From the NCBI GenBank assembly GCA_037965595.1, contig CP150183.1, forward strand, positions 496,001 through 560,000: DNA of 64,000 bases, given 5' to 3'. The position numbers and the translations under genes are program-made. This document shows positions 43,550 to 52,194 of the stretch, one piece after another (within the stretch, counting starts at the first letter, position 1; each line of letters begins with the position of its first letter). The notes below the pieces were generated by a model, which ran no database searches, was not told the origin of the DNA, and saw only the letters and a program-made list of their open reading frames with translations. This stretch comes from Alkalihalobacillus sp. FSL W8-0930 (GTDB lineage Bacteria; Bacillota; Bacilli; Bacillales; Bacillaceae_D).

Positions 43550-44746
43550 ATGACACAAACAACTTCTCACGTTTTTCGCCAGCCATTTCGCTCTCTAGAA
43601 GAGTTTGCCGAGATGATTAGTTATTATTTACATTGTCCAGTAACGATTGAAGATGCCAATCATCAGTTGCTTGCTTATAGTACACATGGAGATGGGGCGG
43701 ATAAAGCACGCATCTCTACGATCATTTCAAGAAGAGTACCAGAGAGACTTATTAATCGTTTCTGGAAAGACGGCATCATTCCAGCATTAAATCAGACGAG
43801 AGAACCCGTTCGAGTACCTGAGATGAAGGAGTATGATCTTGGAAGCCGTGTAGCGGTCTCGATTTGGAAGCATCAAGAGGTGCTCGGGTACATCTGGGTA
43901 TCTGATCATTTACAAAAGCTATCTGATACAGATCTCCTCCTGTTAAAGGAAGCGGCCGCAACGGCGAAGCAAGAGCTTCTTAAATTAAGCAGGCAACGCA
44001 AGCAAACGCATAAAAGCCGAACGGAATTGCTTTGGCAGTTAATAGTTGGAGATGAATCAGAGCACATTCAATCAGAACTTCATCTTGCGCAAATGCAGCC
44101 CGATGAACAAGTATTTGTAAGCTTATTTGTATTTGACGAACAGGACGAGGAAGCGAGGCGTCATATTGACTACATGCTTCAGGCTTCTTATCAGGATACG
44201 ATTCCTCTGTTTCTTTGGGATGAACATCAGCTTGTCTGTTTAGTGAGGGCAGCAGACGTGCAATCGAGACACTACTTTCTAAAAAAGTTAACAGGGCAGC
44301 TTCAGGAGCGGTTTGTCATTAAACAGAAGGAGAGCTGTTCCGGGTCTTATGTAACAGGCTTTGATCACATTTCAGAAAGCTACCAGGAAGCAAAACGAGT
44401 TCTTTCTTTAAAGAAGAGGTATCCGGAAGAGCTTGATACGGCTCACACCTTCTCAGATTTAGGTGTGTTTAAATACATTGATCAGATTCCACAAGGAACA
44501 AAGGTGCATCCAGGCATCGAACGTATTGTGGAATATGACAAAAAGCAAGGCACCCAACTTTATGAAACGTTGATTCTCTTTTTAAAGAAAGATGGTAATG
44601 CGAATGAAGTAGCTAAGCAGCTGCATGTACACGTAAACACGCTAACCTATCGAATCAAACGCCTTGAGAGCATTGGGCGCTTTTTGTTAAAAGACCCTGC
44701 ACAGCGAATGGGGCTGTATCTAGATCTGCTCCTCTCAAGAAAGTAA
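43550..44746 (+). CDS. adeR: PucR/CdaR-type transcriptional activator, AdeR-like
   Basis: 398 aa. N-terminal sensor region (~10-140; LEEFAEMISYYLHCPVTIEDANHQLLAY), central GGDEF-like PucR middle part, and a C-terminal helix-turn-helix (GNANEVAKQLHVHVNTLTYRIKRLE). In B. subtilis the homologue AdeR activates ald; here ald is the next gene, 127 bases downstream. ATG 43550 has GCGAGGA at good distance and begins the conserved part; an upstream GTG-type extension lacks a ribosome site. Confidence 0.87.
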   Translation: MTQTTSHVFRQPFRSLEEFAEMISYYLHCPVTIEDANHQLLAYSTHGDGADKARISTIISRRVPERLINRFWKDGIIPALNQTREPVRVPEMKEYDLGSRVAVSIWKHQEVLGYIWVSDHLQKLSDTDLLLLKEAAATAKQELLKLSRQRKQTHKSRTELLWQLIVGDESEHIQSELHLAQMQPDEQVFVSLFVFDEQDEEARRHIDYMLQASYQDTIPLFLWDEHQLVCLVRAADVQSRHYFLKKLTGQLQERFVIKQKESCSGSYVTGFDHISESYQEAKRVLSLKKRYPEELDTAHTFSDLGVFKYIDQIPQGTKVHPGIERIVEYDKKQGTQLYETLILFLKKDGNANEVAKQLHVHVNTLTYRIKRLESIGRFLLKDPAQRMGLYLDLLLSRK

Positions 44747-44806
44747 CATAAATCCTTTTTGTGAAAATCAACAAAGGGAGGCCGTTGTTTTCTTCATATC
44801 CCACGA

Positions 44807-44835
44807 TGTCAGATTGTCCGGCTCTTTACTATACT
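44807..44835 (+). promoter_or_regulatory. Activator-type promoter of ald
   Basis: TATACT at 44830-44835 with a poor -35 (TGTCAG, 44807-44812) 17 bases upstream. A weak -35 is expected for a promoter needing an activator such as the neighbouring AdeR. The operator itself is not identified. Confidence 0.5.
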
Positions 44836-44873
44836 AAAAAAAGGGAATAGTAGAGAGTGAAGGAGGAGTCAAT

Positions 44874-45992
44874 ATGATTATTGCGGTACCGAAGGAAGTA
44901 AAGAATAACGAAAACCGAGTAGCGATCACACCTGCTGGGGTATCTACACTGGTCAATGGCGGACACGAATTATTTATCGAAGCGGGAGCAGGTGAGGGCA
45001 GCGGCTTCACTGATCACGAGTATAAGACAGCCGGTGCAACGATCATGGCGACGCCTGAGGAAACATGGCAGGTAGCCGAGATGATTCTGAAGGTGAAGGA
45101 GCCGCTTGAATCGGAGTACGGTTACTTCCGCCAAGGACTGATTTTATTTACGTATCTTCATCTTGCAGCGGAGCCGAAGCTTGCCAAGGCACTGGCTGAA
45201 AGTGGTGTGACGGCCATTGCGTATGAAACGGTTGAGGTGAACCGGACGCTTCCATTACTCACACCGATGAGTGAAGTAGCAGGACGCATGGCCACTCAGA
45301 TTGGAGCACAATTCTTGGAAAAACCTAAAGGAGGGAAGGGCATTCTTTTAGGTGGCGTACCAGGTGTAAAGCGTGGGAAGGTAGCTATTATTGGAGCAGG
45401 TGTCGTTGGAACAAATGCAGCTAAGATTGCGGTTGGACTTGGTGCGGATGTCACGATGCTTGATCTGAGTGCAGAGCGCCTTCGTCAAATCGACGACCAA
45501 TTCGGAAGAGATGTACAGACGATTATGTCCAATCCAATGAACATTGCAGACGCGGTCCGAGAGGCAGATCTTGTGGTTGGCGCCGTTCTCATCCCAGGAG
45601 CGAAGGCACCAAAGCTTGTAACAGAAGAGATGATTAAGTCAATGAAGCCAGGTAGCGTGGTTGTGGATGTCGCTGTCGACCAAGGTGGAATCATTGAAAC
45701 GGCTGACAAGATTACAACACATGACGATCCAACCTATACAAAGCATGATGTCATTCACTACGCAGTAGCAAATATGCCTGGAGCCGTTCCACGTACCTCA
45801 ACGATTGCACTAACAAACGTAACCATTCCGTACGCAAAGCAAATTGCAGATAAAGGAGTCAAGCAAGCATTGACGGACAACCCATCACTTGCTCTCGGCT
45901 TAAATGTCGCAAATGGACAGATCACATACGAAGCCGTGGCACGTGACTTAGGCTACACCTACGCAACTGTTGAAGAAGCGTTAGGCGAATAA
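44874..45992 (+). CDS. ald: Alanine dehydrogenase
   Basis: 372 aa, NAD-dependent reversible deamination of L-alanine to pyruvate; in sporulating bacilli it feeds alanine carbon to the TCA cycle. [23 protein letters not shown] at the N-terminus, [11 protein letters not shown] (catalytic Lys), [11 protein letters not shown] (His/Glu region) and the Rossmann [26 protein letters not shown] 44874 follows GGAGGAG. Regulated most likely by adeR. Confidence 0.96.
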   Translation: MIIAVPKEVKNNENRVAITPAGVSTLVNGGHELFIEAGAGEGSGFTDHEYKTAGATIMATPEETWQVAEMILKVKEPLESEYGYFRQGLILFTYLHLAAEPKLAKALAESGVTAIAYETVEVNRTLPLLTPMSEVAGRMATQIGAQFLEKPKGGKGILLGGVPGVKRGKVAIIGAGVVGTNAAKIAVGLGADVTMLDLSAERLRQIDDQFGRDVQTIMSNPMNIADAVREADLVVGAVLIPGAKAPKLVTEEMIKSMKPGSVVVDVAVDQGGIIETADKITTHDDPTYTKHDVIHYAVANMPGAVPRTSTIALTNVTIPYAKQIADKGVKQALTDNPSLALGLNVANGQITYEAVARDLGYTYATVEEALGE

Positions 45993-46000
45993 GGAGGAAG

Positions 46001-46030
46001 GACCATCACTGAGTTGTGATGGTTTTTTTC
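46001..46030 (+). terminator. Terminator of ald
   Basis: ACCATCAC and GTGATGGT arms with a 6-base loop and a run of seven T. Confidence 0.88.
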
Positions 46031-46047
46031 AAAAAGAGGAGAGTGCA

Positions 46048-46545
46048 GTGGTAAGTATCGATGTGCAGTGGGGAGACGCAAAGGTGAACCTAACGTGGAA
46101 CCCAAGTGAGACTCTTCCACAAACAGATCTTGTCACAAGTGTGCATGGTTTTTGCTTTCAAGGTGATGACATGCTGTTAGTACATTTGCAAGATAGAGGC
46201 TGGGACTTTCCTGGAGGACATGTAGATGAAGGAGAAACCCCTGAGCAATGTTTTCACAGAGAGGTGTTTGAGGAGGCAGCTGTCAGAGGAGAGGCTAAAT
46301 GTCTTGGATCTATCATCGTTGATCACACGGAGAATGACTTGTGGAATGACACAAGTCCTTACCCTAAGATTGGCTATCAAGTCTTTTATAAGATGACGAT
46401 TAAAGAGCTGCAACCCTTTCATCCAAATGAAGAGTCGACTGAACGTCGGTTTGTAAGCCCGCATAAGGTCTCTTCCTACTACAAAAACTGGCATCCGGTC
46501 TATCAAGCGATTTTGGATCGAGCATTAGATATAAAAACGGACTGA
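46048..46545 (+). CDS. NUDIX hydrolase
   Basis: 165 aa. The NUDIX box is complete: GGHVDEGETPEQCFHREVFEEAA, with catalytic E residues in REVFEE. Substrate (a nucleoside diphosphate linked to some moiety) cannot be predicted. GTG 46048 has AGAGGAGAG upstream. Only about 20 bases follow the ald terminator, so it may share some readthrough. Its own terminator overlaps the stop codon. Confidence 0.85.
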   Translation: MVSIDVQWGDAKVNLTWNPSETLPQTDLVTSVHGFCFQGDDMLLVHLQDRGWDFPGGHVDEGETPEQCFHREVFEEAAVRGEAKCLGSIIVDHTENDLWNDTSPYPKIGYQVFYKMTIKELQPFHPNEESTERRFVSPHKVSSYYKNWHPVYQAILDRALDIKTD

Positions 46546-46574
46546 TTCCTTGAAGTGAATCAGTCCGTTTTTTA
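46533..46574 (+). terminator. Terminator of the NUDIX gene
   Basis: AAAACGGACTGATTC (46534-46548) pairs perfectly with GAATCAGTCCGTTTT (46557-46571); the stop codon lies inside the left arm. Confidence 0.92.
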
Positions 46575-46590
46575 ATATGAGTAGATACTG

Positions 46591-46810
46591 CGATGTAATT
46601 AGGCCTTAGTCCGATGTATTGCAGAGAAACGCGATGTAATTAGGGCGCAACCCGATGTATTGCAGAGAAACGCGATGTATTTAGGGCGCAACCCGATGTA
46701 TTGAGTGAAAGCGCGATGTATTTGAGCTGTAACCCGATGTATTGAGTGAAAGCGCGATGTATTTAAGCCACAACGCGATGTATTCCACTCAACTCCGATG
46801 TATTCGACAC
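46591..46810. repeat. Periodic intergenic array B, core CGATGTATT, eleven units alternating 21 and 20 bp
   Basis: Every unit starts CGATGTATT or CGATGTAATT; unit lengths alternate 21, 20, 21, 20, giving a 41-bp higher-order repeat. Even units are nearly identical in pairs: CGATGTATTGCAGAGAAACG twice, CGATGTATTGAGTGAAAGCG twice; odd units end in CGCAACC or TGTAACC. It fills the space between the terminator of the NUDIX gene and the convergent transporter gene. Confidence 0.85.
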
Positions 46811-46831
46811 ATTCTTCTTACTAAACTAAAC

Positions 46832-48034
46832 CTACCCAACCTCACGCACGACATTCAGATTTCGTCCGGCACCAAGGCCAACGCCTGTCATTGCGATGAG
46901 GACAACCATAAACATGAGCAAGGGTGCGGTCCAGTTATGGAACCAGTCAAAGACGAGTCCAATTATGATAGGGCCTGATGCGGCAAGCAGGTACCCAAGT
47001 GATTGAGCCATGCCGGATAGCTTGGATGCTTGTTTGGCATTGGCACTACGCAATCCGATAAATGTAAGGGCGAGACTGATACTTGATCCAGAGGCAAGTC
47101 CCATGAATAAGATGGACACGACTAGGAACGGCGTTGAGCCTCCGTAGATGAGCCCTATAAGTCCGATAAAATAAAGAATACTAATCACAATCACTAATCC
47201 GCGTTGATCCTTTAGTTTTCCAGCGATGATAGGCGCGAGAAAGTTTCCTGGAACTCCGGCAAATTGCATGATGGATAGCATCCAGCCTGCAGTTACAATA
47301 CTCATGCCGTGGCTTCGCATGATTTCAGGTAACCATGCCACAGAGGAGTAAAAGAGAAAGGACTGTAATCCCATAAAAAGTGTGACCTGCCATGCGATTG
47401 AGGATTTCCACATGGAGCTTGAGACAGGTTGAACATCAACTGGTTTTGGTTCGCTGTTTTTGCCACGAAGCTGTGGAACCCACACGGCGAGTCCAAGTAA
47501 AACGAGTGCTCCCCACAACAGTAATGTGGTATTCCAGCCGAGGCCTAAGCCATCGGCCATAGGAACGGTGATTCCTGATGCAAGTGCAGCAAAGATCGAC
47601 ATAAGTGTCGAATAAATACTGGTGATTAAACCAACTTTTAAAGGGAAGTGAAGCTTTGCAAGTCCGGGTAAAAGGACATTACAAATGGCAATCCCGACAC
47701 CGACTAAGGCTGTTCCGATAAATAGAAAAGATAAAAGTCCCGTTGCGCGCAAAAGGATTCCAAGCAGTAACAGGCTTAGTCCGGCAACGATGGCGCCTTC
47801 AAAGCCAAGCTTTTGACCAAGCTTTGGTGTGAGCGGTGAAAGGGCAGCAAATGAAAGCAGGGGCAGGGTTGTAATTAATCCCGCTGCACCATTGGATAAT
47901 CCAAAGTCTGCGCGGATTTCACCAATCACTGGTCCAACCGATGTAATGGCAGGACGTAAATTAAAGGCAATCACTGCAATGCCTATGATAAGTAGGATCG
48001 TATGTTTTTTTGATAAACCTTGTTGGTGAGTCAT
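46832..48034 (-). CDS. MFS transporter, CynX/NimT type
   Basis: 400 aa with 12 membrane helices. IAFNLRPAITSVGPVIGEIRADFGL is the characteristic start of the CynX/NimT branch (anion or 2-nitroimidazole transporters), and NVLLPGLAKLHFPLKVGLIT also fits. The substrate is unknown. ATG 48034 has AAAAAGGAG upstream. It converges on the NUDIX gene across array B. Confidence 0.82.
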   Translation of the reverse strand: MTHQQGLSKKHTILLIIGIAVIAFNLRPAITSVGPVIGEIRADFGLSNGAAGLITTLPLLSFAALSPLTPKLGQKLGFEGAIVAGLSLLLLGILLRATGLLSFLFIGTALVGVGIAICNVLLPGLAKLHFPLKVGLITSIYSTLMSIFAALASGITVPMADGLGLGWNTTLLLWGALVLLGLAVWVPQLRGKNSEPKPVDVQPVSSSMWKSSIAWQVTLFMGLQSFLFYSSVAWLPEIMRSHGMSIVTAGWMLSIMQFAGVPGNFLAPIIAGKLKDQRGLVIVISILYFIGLIGLIYGGSTPFLVVSILFMGLASGSSISLALTFIGLRSANAKQASKLSGMAQSLGYLLAASGPIIIGLVFDWFHNWTAPLLMFMVVLIAMTGVGLGAGRNLNVVREVG

Positions 48035-48064
48035 GATGTTGTAGCTCCTTTTTAGATTCAGGCC

Positions 48065-48103
48065 AAAAAATGGGCTTCTATACAGAGTGTCTGCATAGAA
48101 GCC
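48065..48103 (-). terminator. Terminator of the lactonase gene
   Basis: Minus strand GGCTTCTATGCAG pairs with CTGTATAGAAGCC, followed by CATTTTTT. Confidence 0.85.
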
Positions 48104-48115
48104 AGTTGCATTCGT

Positions 48116-49153
48116 TTAGTTTAAGAATTTAAGACATACAGGCTTGGACACTTCAAGTGTTGAATCAAGCTGTGTAATCGTACCTTTTTCCGGATCGCGT
48201 TCAAATAGTACAACATTTCCTGTTTCTTCATTTGAAACAACGACAAAGGCTTCCGTTGGATCAAGGACAAAGTCTCTTGGCCAGTTCCCAGCAGATGGGA
48301 CACGTTGGATGAGTGAAAGCTCTCCAGAGTATGGATTTACTTCGTACACGACGATTCTGTCATGACCTCTGTTTGCTGCATACACGAAACGGCCATCAGA
48401 TGAAATGTGGATCGCACTTCCTTGGCTGTTTTCTAGGAAATCATCCGGTAATGTAGGAACAACTTGTACTTCTTTAAATGCGTTAATTCCGTCTTCATAG
48501 GAAAGAGTAATGATTTCGTTACTTAGTTCAGTAAAGACATACACATACTTTTCTTTTGGATGGAAGGCTAAATGTCTTGGACCAGAACCTGGGTTACATG
48601 TGTAGCTTCCAGCTTCCGTTAGCTTGCCATCTTCATAAGAGTACGTCACGATCTTGTCCGTTCCAAGATCGACGGCAATCACGTATTGATTGTCAGGAGT
48701 GAAACCAGCAAAGTGAGCGTGTGGTTTTTCTTGACGTTCGTGTGGGCCTGTCCCTTCGTGTTGTGCATAGGATGAAGCAGGAGCGACACTGCCATCTGCT
48801 TGTAGTGGGAATGCTGTAATTCTTCCACTATGGTAGTTTGCAGTCACCGCTAGAGACTCGTTAACACTTACGTGGCAAGGAGAGCCATCTTCTGTTAGTT
48901 CCGTTGTTAGATGAGTGAGCTTACCTGAATCTTTGTCAATCTTATAAGAGGCCACTCCACCTTCAGAGCCTGCTTTCACAACGGCATAAAGGTGTGTTTG
49001 CTCAGCGTCAAGATTTACATATGTTGGATTATCTAGCTCTGCAGCCACCTCAAGCTCTTGGAGGCGCTTCGCTTCCGTATCCAGTGTGAAAGTATAAATT
49101 CCTTTACTATCTGCTTTTGTGTAGGTACCAATGTACCCTCTAAATGTACTCAT
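48116..49153 (-). CDS. pgl: Lactonase, 7-bladed beta-propeller (6-phosphogluconolactonase type)
   Basis: 345 aa. YIGTYTKADSKGIYTFTLD, GSPCHVSVN, KPHAHFAGFTPDN, GSGPRHLAFHP and SAGNWPRDFVLDP are repeated beta-propeller signatures of the YkgB/Pgl lactonase family, which hydrolyses 6-phosphogluconolactone in the pentose phosphate pathway. ATG 49153 has AAAGGAG upstream; a longer frame lacks a ribosome site. It lies 30 bases downstream of rarD and is probably cotranscribed. Confidence 0.87.
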   Translation of the reverse strand: MSTFRGYIGTYTKADSKGIYTFTLDTEAKRLQELEVAAELDNPTYVNLDAEQTHLYAVVKAGSEGGVASYKIDKDSGKLTHLTTELTEDGSPCHVSVNESLAVTANYHSGRITAFPLQADGSVAPASSYAQHEGTGPHERQEKPHAHFAGFTPDNQYVIAVDLGTDKIVTYSYEDGKLTEAGSYTCNPGSGPRHLAFHPKEKYVYVFTELSNEIITLSYEDGINAFKEVQVVPTLPDDFLENSQGSAIHISSDGRFVYAANRGHDRIVVYEVNPYSGELSLIQRVPSAGNWPRDFVLDPTEAFVVVSNEETGNVVLFERDPEKGTITQLDSTLEVSKPVCLKFLN

Positions 49154-49183
49154 GTTTGAACAATCTCCTTTCAAATGAAAACA

Positions 49184-50107
49184 CTAAGCTGGTTGTTGTG
49201 TTGCACGTGTGACTTTCTTCAAGCGTCTTCTCGTTTGTAGCTTTGAATACGTGAACAAGCCCAAAGCAATCCAGATACAGATAAATGCAAGAAGCTGGAT
49301 GCTTGAGAATGGTTCCTTGTAAAGAAAGACTCCAATGATAAGCATAAACGTCGGAGCGATATACTGCAAGAATCCGATCACTGTGAAGCTAAGCTTCTGA
49401 GCAGCGGCTGCAAATAATAGCAGTGGAACAGCCGTGATTACTCCTGCACCGGCTAAAACTAACATCGTCGGAACCGATTCAGAAAAATAGGAGGCTTCCG
49501 GTAATAAAAACAAGAACAGAAGGGCAAAGGGTGTCATCAATAAAGTCTCAACCGTCAAACCAGTCCAGGGACGGATTGAGACGGAGCGTTTAATGAAGCC
49601 ATACGAGCAAAATGAGATCGCAAGTAAAATCGATGCCCACGGTACGTGACCATAATATAGAGTTAACACAATGACTCCAACAAAAGCGAGTGCTACAGCC
49701 ACTTTTTCAAGGTTGGCTAGCTTCTCTTTTAAAATGACAGTTGCAAGCACAACATTCATCAAGGGATTAATATAATAACCGAGGCTTGCATCAATAATGC
49801 GGTCACTATTCACCGCGAAAATAAAAATAAACCAATTCACTGTAATTAAAACGGAGGCAGCTGAAATAGCGAGAAGACTTCTCTTATGATTCCAGATCTT
49901 CTTTATCTCTTGAATCACTTCCATTAGCTTACCCATCAAAGCGAGCGCAATAATCATAAAAAGAAACGCCCAAATAATACGGTAGGCAAGGATTTCTGCT
50001 GAAGAAACGTCCTCAGCCATTTTCCAATACAAGGGCATAATTCCCCAAAGAACATACGCACCAGCCCCGAGCAAAACAGCTATAGCGGACTCATTTTGTT
50101 TATTCAT
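49184..50107 (-). CDS. rarD: RarD-type EamA-family transporter
   Basis: 307 aa with 10 predicted helices. LLGAGAYVLWGIMPLYWKM and ILAYRIIWAF are the RarD hallmarks; the two EamA repeats are visible (N- and C-half). Named after a chloramphenicol-sensitive phenotype; the substrate is not established. ATG 50107 has AGGTGAAAG upstream. First gene of a likely two-gene unit with the lactonase. Confidence 0.9.
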   Translation of the reverse strand: MNKQNESAIAVLLGAGAYVLWGIMPLYWKMAEDVSSAEILAYRIIWAFLFMIIALALMGKLMEVIQEIKKIWNHKRSLLAISAASVLITVNWFIFIFAVNSDRIIDASLGYYINPLMNVVLATVILKEKLANLEKVAVALAFVGVIVLTLYYGHVPWASILLAISFCSYGFIKRSVSIRPWTGLTVETLLMTPFALLFLFLLPEASYFSESVPTMLVLAGAGVITAVPLLLFAAAAQKLSFTVIGFLQYIAPTFMLIIGVFLYKEPFSSIQLLAFICIWIALGLFTYSKLQTRRRLKKVTRATQQPA

Positions 50108-50251
50108 TCTTTCACCTGATTTACATCGAAATTTTATACGTTATGATGTCTAATCATACATCACTTATTTAGGGAATGGAAAGATTTAAATTTCTCACCT
50201 CTACCCATTTGATTGAAAATTCGCTAGACTACAACAAAGGAAGTGATAAAG

Positions 50252-51385
50252 ATGAATCAATCATATGATGTCATCATTATTGGTGGAGGTTCAATGGGGA
50301 TTGCTGCGGCCTATTATGTAGCTAAATCTGGTTGTAAAGTAGCCGTCCTGGACCGTGATACGATTCCAAATGAAACAGGGAGTCACCACGGACAAACAAG
50401 AATGATGCGCTTTGGATACAGTGAAGGCGAAAGCTACGTGCCACTTGTTAAACATGCGTACGAGCTTTGGAGGGGGCTTGAGCAACAATCCAATCGTTCT
50501 CTTTATGTACAAACAGGAGCACTGCTCATGGGAGAAGAAGGATCAGATTTTTTAAATGAAGTATTACATAGTTCAACCACTCACTCGCTTCCTCATGAAG
50601 TGTTAACAGCAAGGGACATTCATGACAGATGGCCGGAGATTACCCTGCCAGAAACGTTTAAAGGAGTGCTGGATACATTAGCTGGTTTCTTGTTAAGCGA
50701 GGAATGTGTACAAGCTTACAAGGAGCTTGCACTGGAACTCGGGGTAGATATCTTTGAAGATGAATCCGTCATACATGTGAATCCAGTAGCAGAGGGTGTA
50801 GACGTGGTTTCAGAGCAGCGTACACTTCATGCGGGTAAAGTCATTGTGACTGCAGGTGCTTGGACTCACAAGCTTTTGCCAGAAGTGAAAATGCCCATCC
50901 AGCCGATCCGAAAAACAATTGCCTGGTTCAAGCCTAAAACAGAGGATGCATTCGATTCGTCTTCTTTTCCATGTGTTGTCTTTAACACGTCATTCGGATT
51001 ATATTATGCCTTCCCAGACTACAAGGGAGCAGGCTTTAAGATTGGCAGACATGACGGGGGCCAGCTTGTTGAACCCGAGGAACTAAATCGTAGATTCGGT
51101 GCGTACGAAGAAGATGAACCGGAGCTAAGACAACTACTTGATGTACATGTTCCAAAAGCAGCGGGTGCGCTTAAGCGTGGTGCCGTTTGTATTTATGACC
51201 AATCGCCGGATGAAGACTTTATCATCGATTGGCACCCAACTGATGAGCGCATCATTCTTGCAGGAGGATTCTCCGGACATGGATTCAAATTTGCAAGTGT
51301 GATTGGAAAGCTCTTAAGTGAAATGGCATTAGATCAACCATTAATCCATCCAATCGACTCCTTTAAGCTGAGCCGTTTTTCGTAA
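50252..51385 (+). CDS. Sarcosine oxidase / N-methyl-L-amino-acid oxidase (monomeric, FAD)
   Basis: 377 aa. The FAD motif IIIGGGSMGIAAAYYVAKSG at the N-terminus, HHGQTRMMRFGYSE (conserved Arg region) and the covalent-FAD Cys in KRGAVCIYDQSPDEDFIID identify the MSOX/SolA family. It oxidises N-methyl amino acids (sarcosine or N-methyltryptophan) with release of formaldehyde and H2O2; which one is not decided. ATG 50252 has AAAGGAAG 8 bases upstream; GTG 50243 is an alternative. Repeat copy D follows its stop. Confidence 0.87.
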   Translation: MNQSYDVIIIGGGSMGIAAAYYVAKSGCKVAVLDRDTIPNETGSHHGQTRMMRFGYSEGESYVPLVKHAYELWRGLEQQSNRSLYVQTGALLMGEEGSDFLNEVLHSSTTHSLPHEVLTARDIHDRWPEITLPETFKGVLDTLAGFLLSEECVQAYKELALELGVDIFEDESVIHVNPVAEGVDVVSEQRTLHAGKVIVTAGAWTHKLLPEVKMPIQPIRKTIAWFKPKTEDAFDSSSFPCVVFNTSFGLYYAFPDYKGAGFKIGRHDGGQLVEPEELNRRFGAYEEDEPELRQLLDVHVPKAAGALKRGAVCIYDQSPDEDFIIDWHPTDERIILAGGFSGHGFKFASVIGKLLSEMALDQPLIHPIDSFKLSRFS

Positions 51386-51397
51386 TGAATATAGAAG

Positions 51398-51655
51398 AGC
51401 TTGGGACGTAACTTAAAATCATTAAGAATGGCGAATGATTCAATTGTAGAATCATTCGCCATTCGTGATTTTATCAGAACAAGCGGAAGGAAAACCCGAG
51501 ACTCCTACGGAACAGAACGCGGTGAAGACACTGTAACGGTGCCCTTTCCGCGAAAGGGGCTGAGGCCGTTCCCGTGGAAAGCGAGGGCTTCTCTTGGAGC
51601 GAATTTGTTGCTATGTTTGTGTTTTAATCGTTGCTGTAATGTTATGCCCCGCTCT
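51398..51655 (+). repeat. Dispersed structured repeat, copy D (complete, 258 bp)
   Basis: Left end AGCTTGGGACGTAAC and right end GTTATGCCCCGCTCT are imperfect inverted repeats. Inside: hairpin 51427-51463 (15-bp arms), AACAAGCGGAAGGAAAACC, GAAGACACTGTAACGG, CCCTTTCCGCGAAAGGG and GTGGAAAGCGAGGGCTTC. It lies 12 bases after the stop of a co-oriented gene. Confidence 0.82.
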
Positions 51656-51670
51656 CGTTCAATTTTCTTT

Positions 51671-51901
51671 TTAACTTCTTGAGCTTGACGGTCTTTCTAA
51701 AAGCTTTCTAATTAAATTAAAAACGAAGAAAAAGAGTAAAGCACTAATAAGAACTGTAATGGCAAACTAGATCATAATTAAATACCATTTGGAACCTGCA
51801 TCAATCAAGGATGAACCTAGCCCCATTCTTGCTGCAGTAGTAAACGCACCAAAAAATAAGGCGAAATAAAATGTGCTCATTATGTTAAGTAAAGAACTCA
51901 T
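51671..51901 (-). pseudogene. Small membrane protein gene interrupted by an in-frame TAG
   Basis: ATG 51901 has a good GGGAGGAG. The frame runs 44 codons (two hydrophobic stretches, starting MSSLLNIMSTFYFALFFGAF), meets TAG at 51767-51769, and then stays open for 31 more codons that form another membrane helix (FAITVLISALLFFFVF) and a basic tail, ending at 51671. The hydrophobic pattern across the TAG suggests one original two- or three-helix protein of ~76 aa. I do not recognise the family. Confidence 0.5.
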
Positions 51902-52029
51902 TATATTCTCCTCCCTCATTTAATGGTTATCATTTCCCAAATCCTTCAAGTAGCAAACGTATAAAAAGTTGAATTAAGAAGATAAGAGACACGAGGTTCA
52001 ATTATGTTTTTAAATCGATATCTTTTCTA

Positions 52030-52059
52030 TTGAAATCCAAATAAAGGAACAGGTATACT
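52030..52059 (+). promoter_or_regulatory. Sigma-A promoter of the dpp-ykf operon
   Basis: TTGAAA at 52030-52035 and TATACT at 52054-52059, spacer 18; about 135 bases before dppA. Confidence 0.7.
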
Positions 52060-52065
52060 AATGTA

Positions 52066-52079
52066 AGAAAACGCTTTCA
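52066..52079 (+). promoter_or_regulatory. Catabolite-responsive element (cre) at the dpp promoter
   Basis: AGAAAACGCTTTCA matches the CcpA site TGWAANCGNTNWCA at 13 of 14 positions (first base differs) and overlaps the expected transcription start, a repressing position. Confidence 0.65.
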
Positions 52080-52194
52080 TTAAATATGATACACCCTAGT
52101 TTTTGTCATATAACCTCACGAACTGCTTTTCAATTTGTCTGATTTCTTTGATAATTAGGTAACTAAATGGAATTTCATCAACGAGGAGGATGCT

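Noticed and set aside
46591-46810. Array B as a CRISPR array
   Set aside because: Units are 20-21 bp with only a 9-base conserved start; there is no constant repeat with unique spacers, no leader and no cas genes.
52100-52190. CodY box upstream of dppA
   Set aside because: The best AATTTTCWGAAAATT alignment has about six mismatches, no better than chance in AT-rich DNA.
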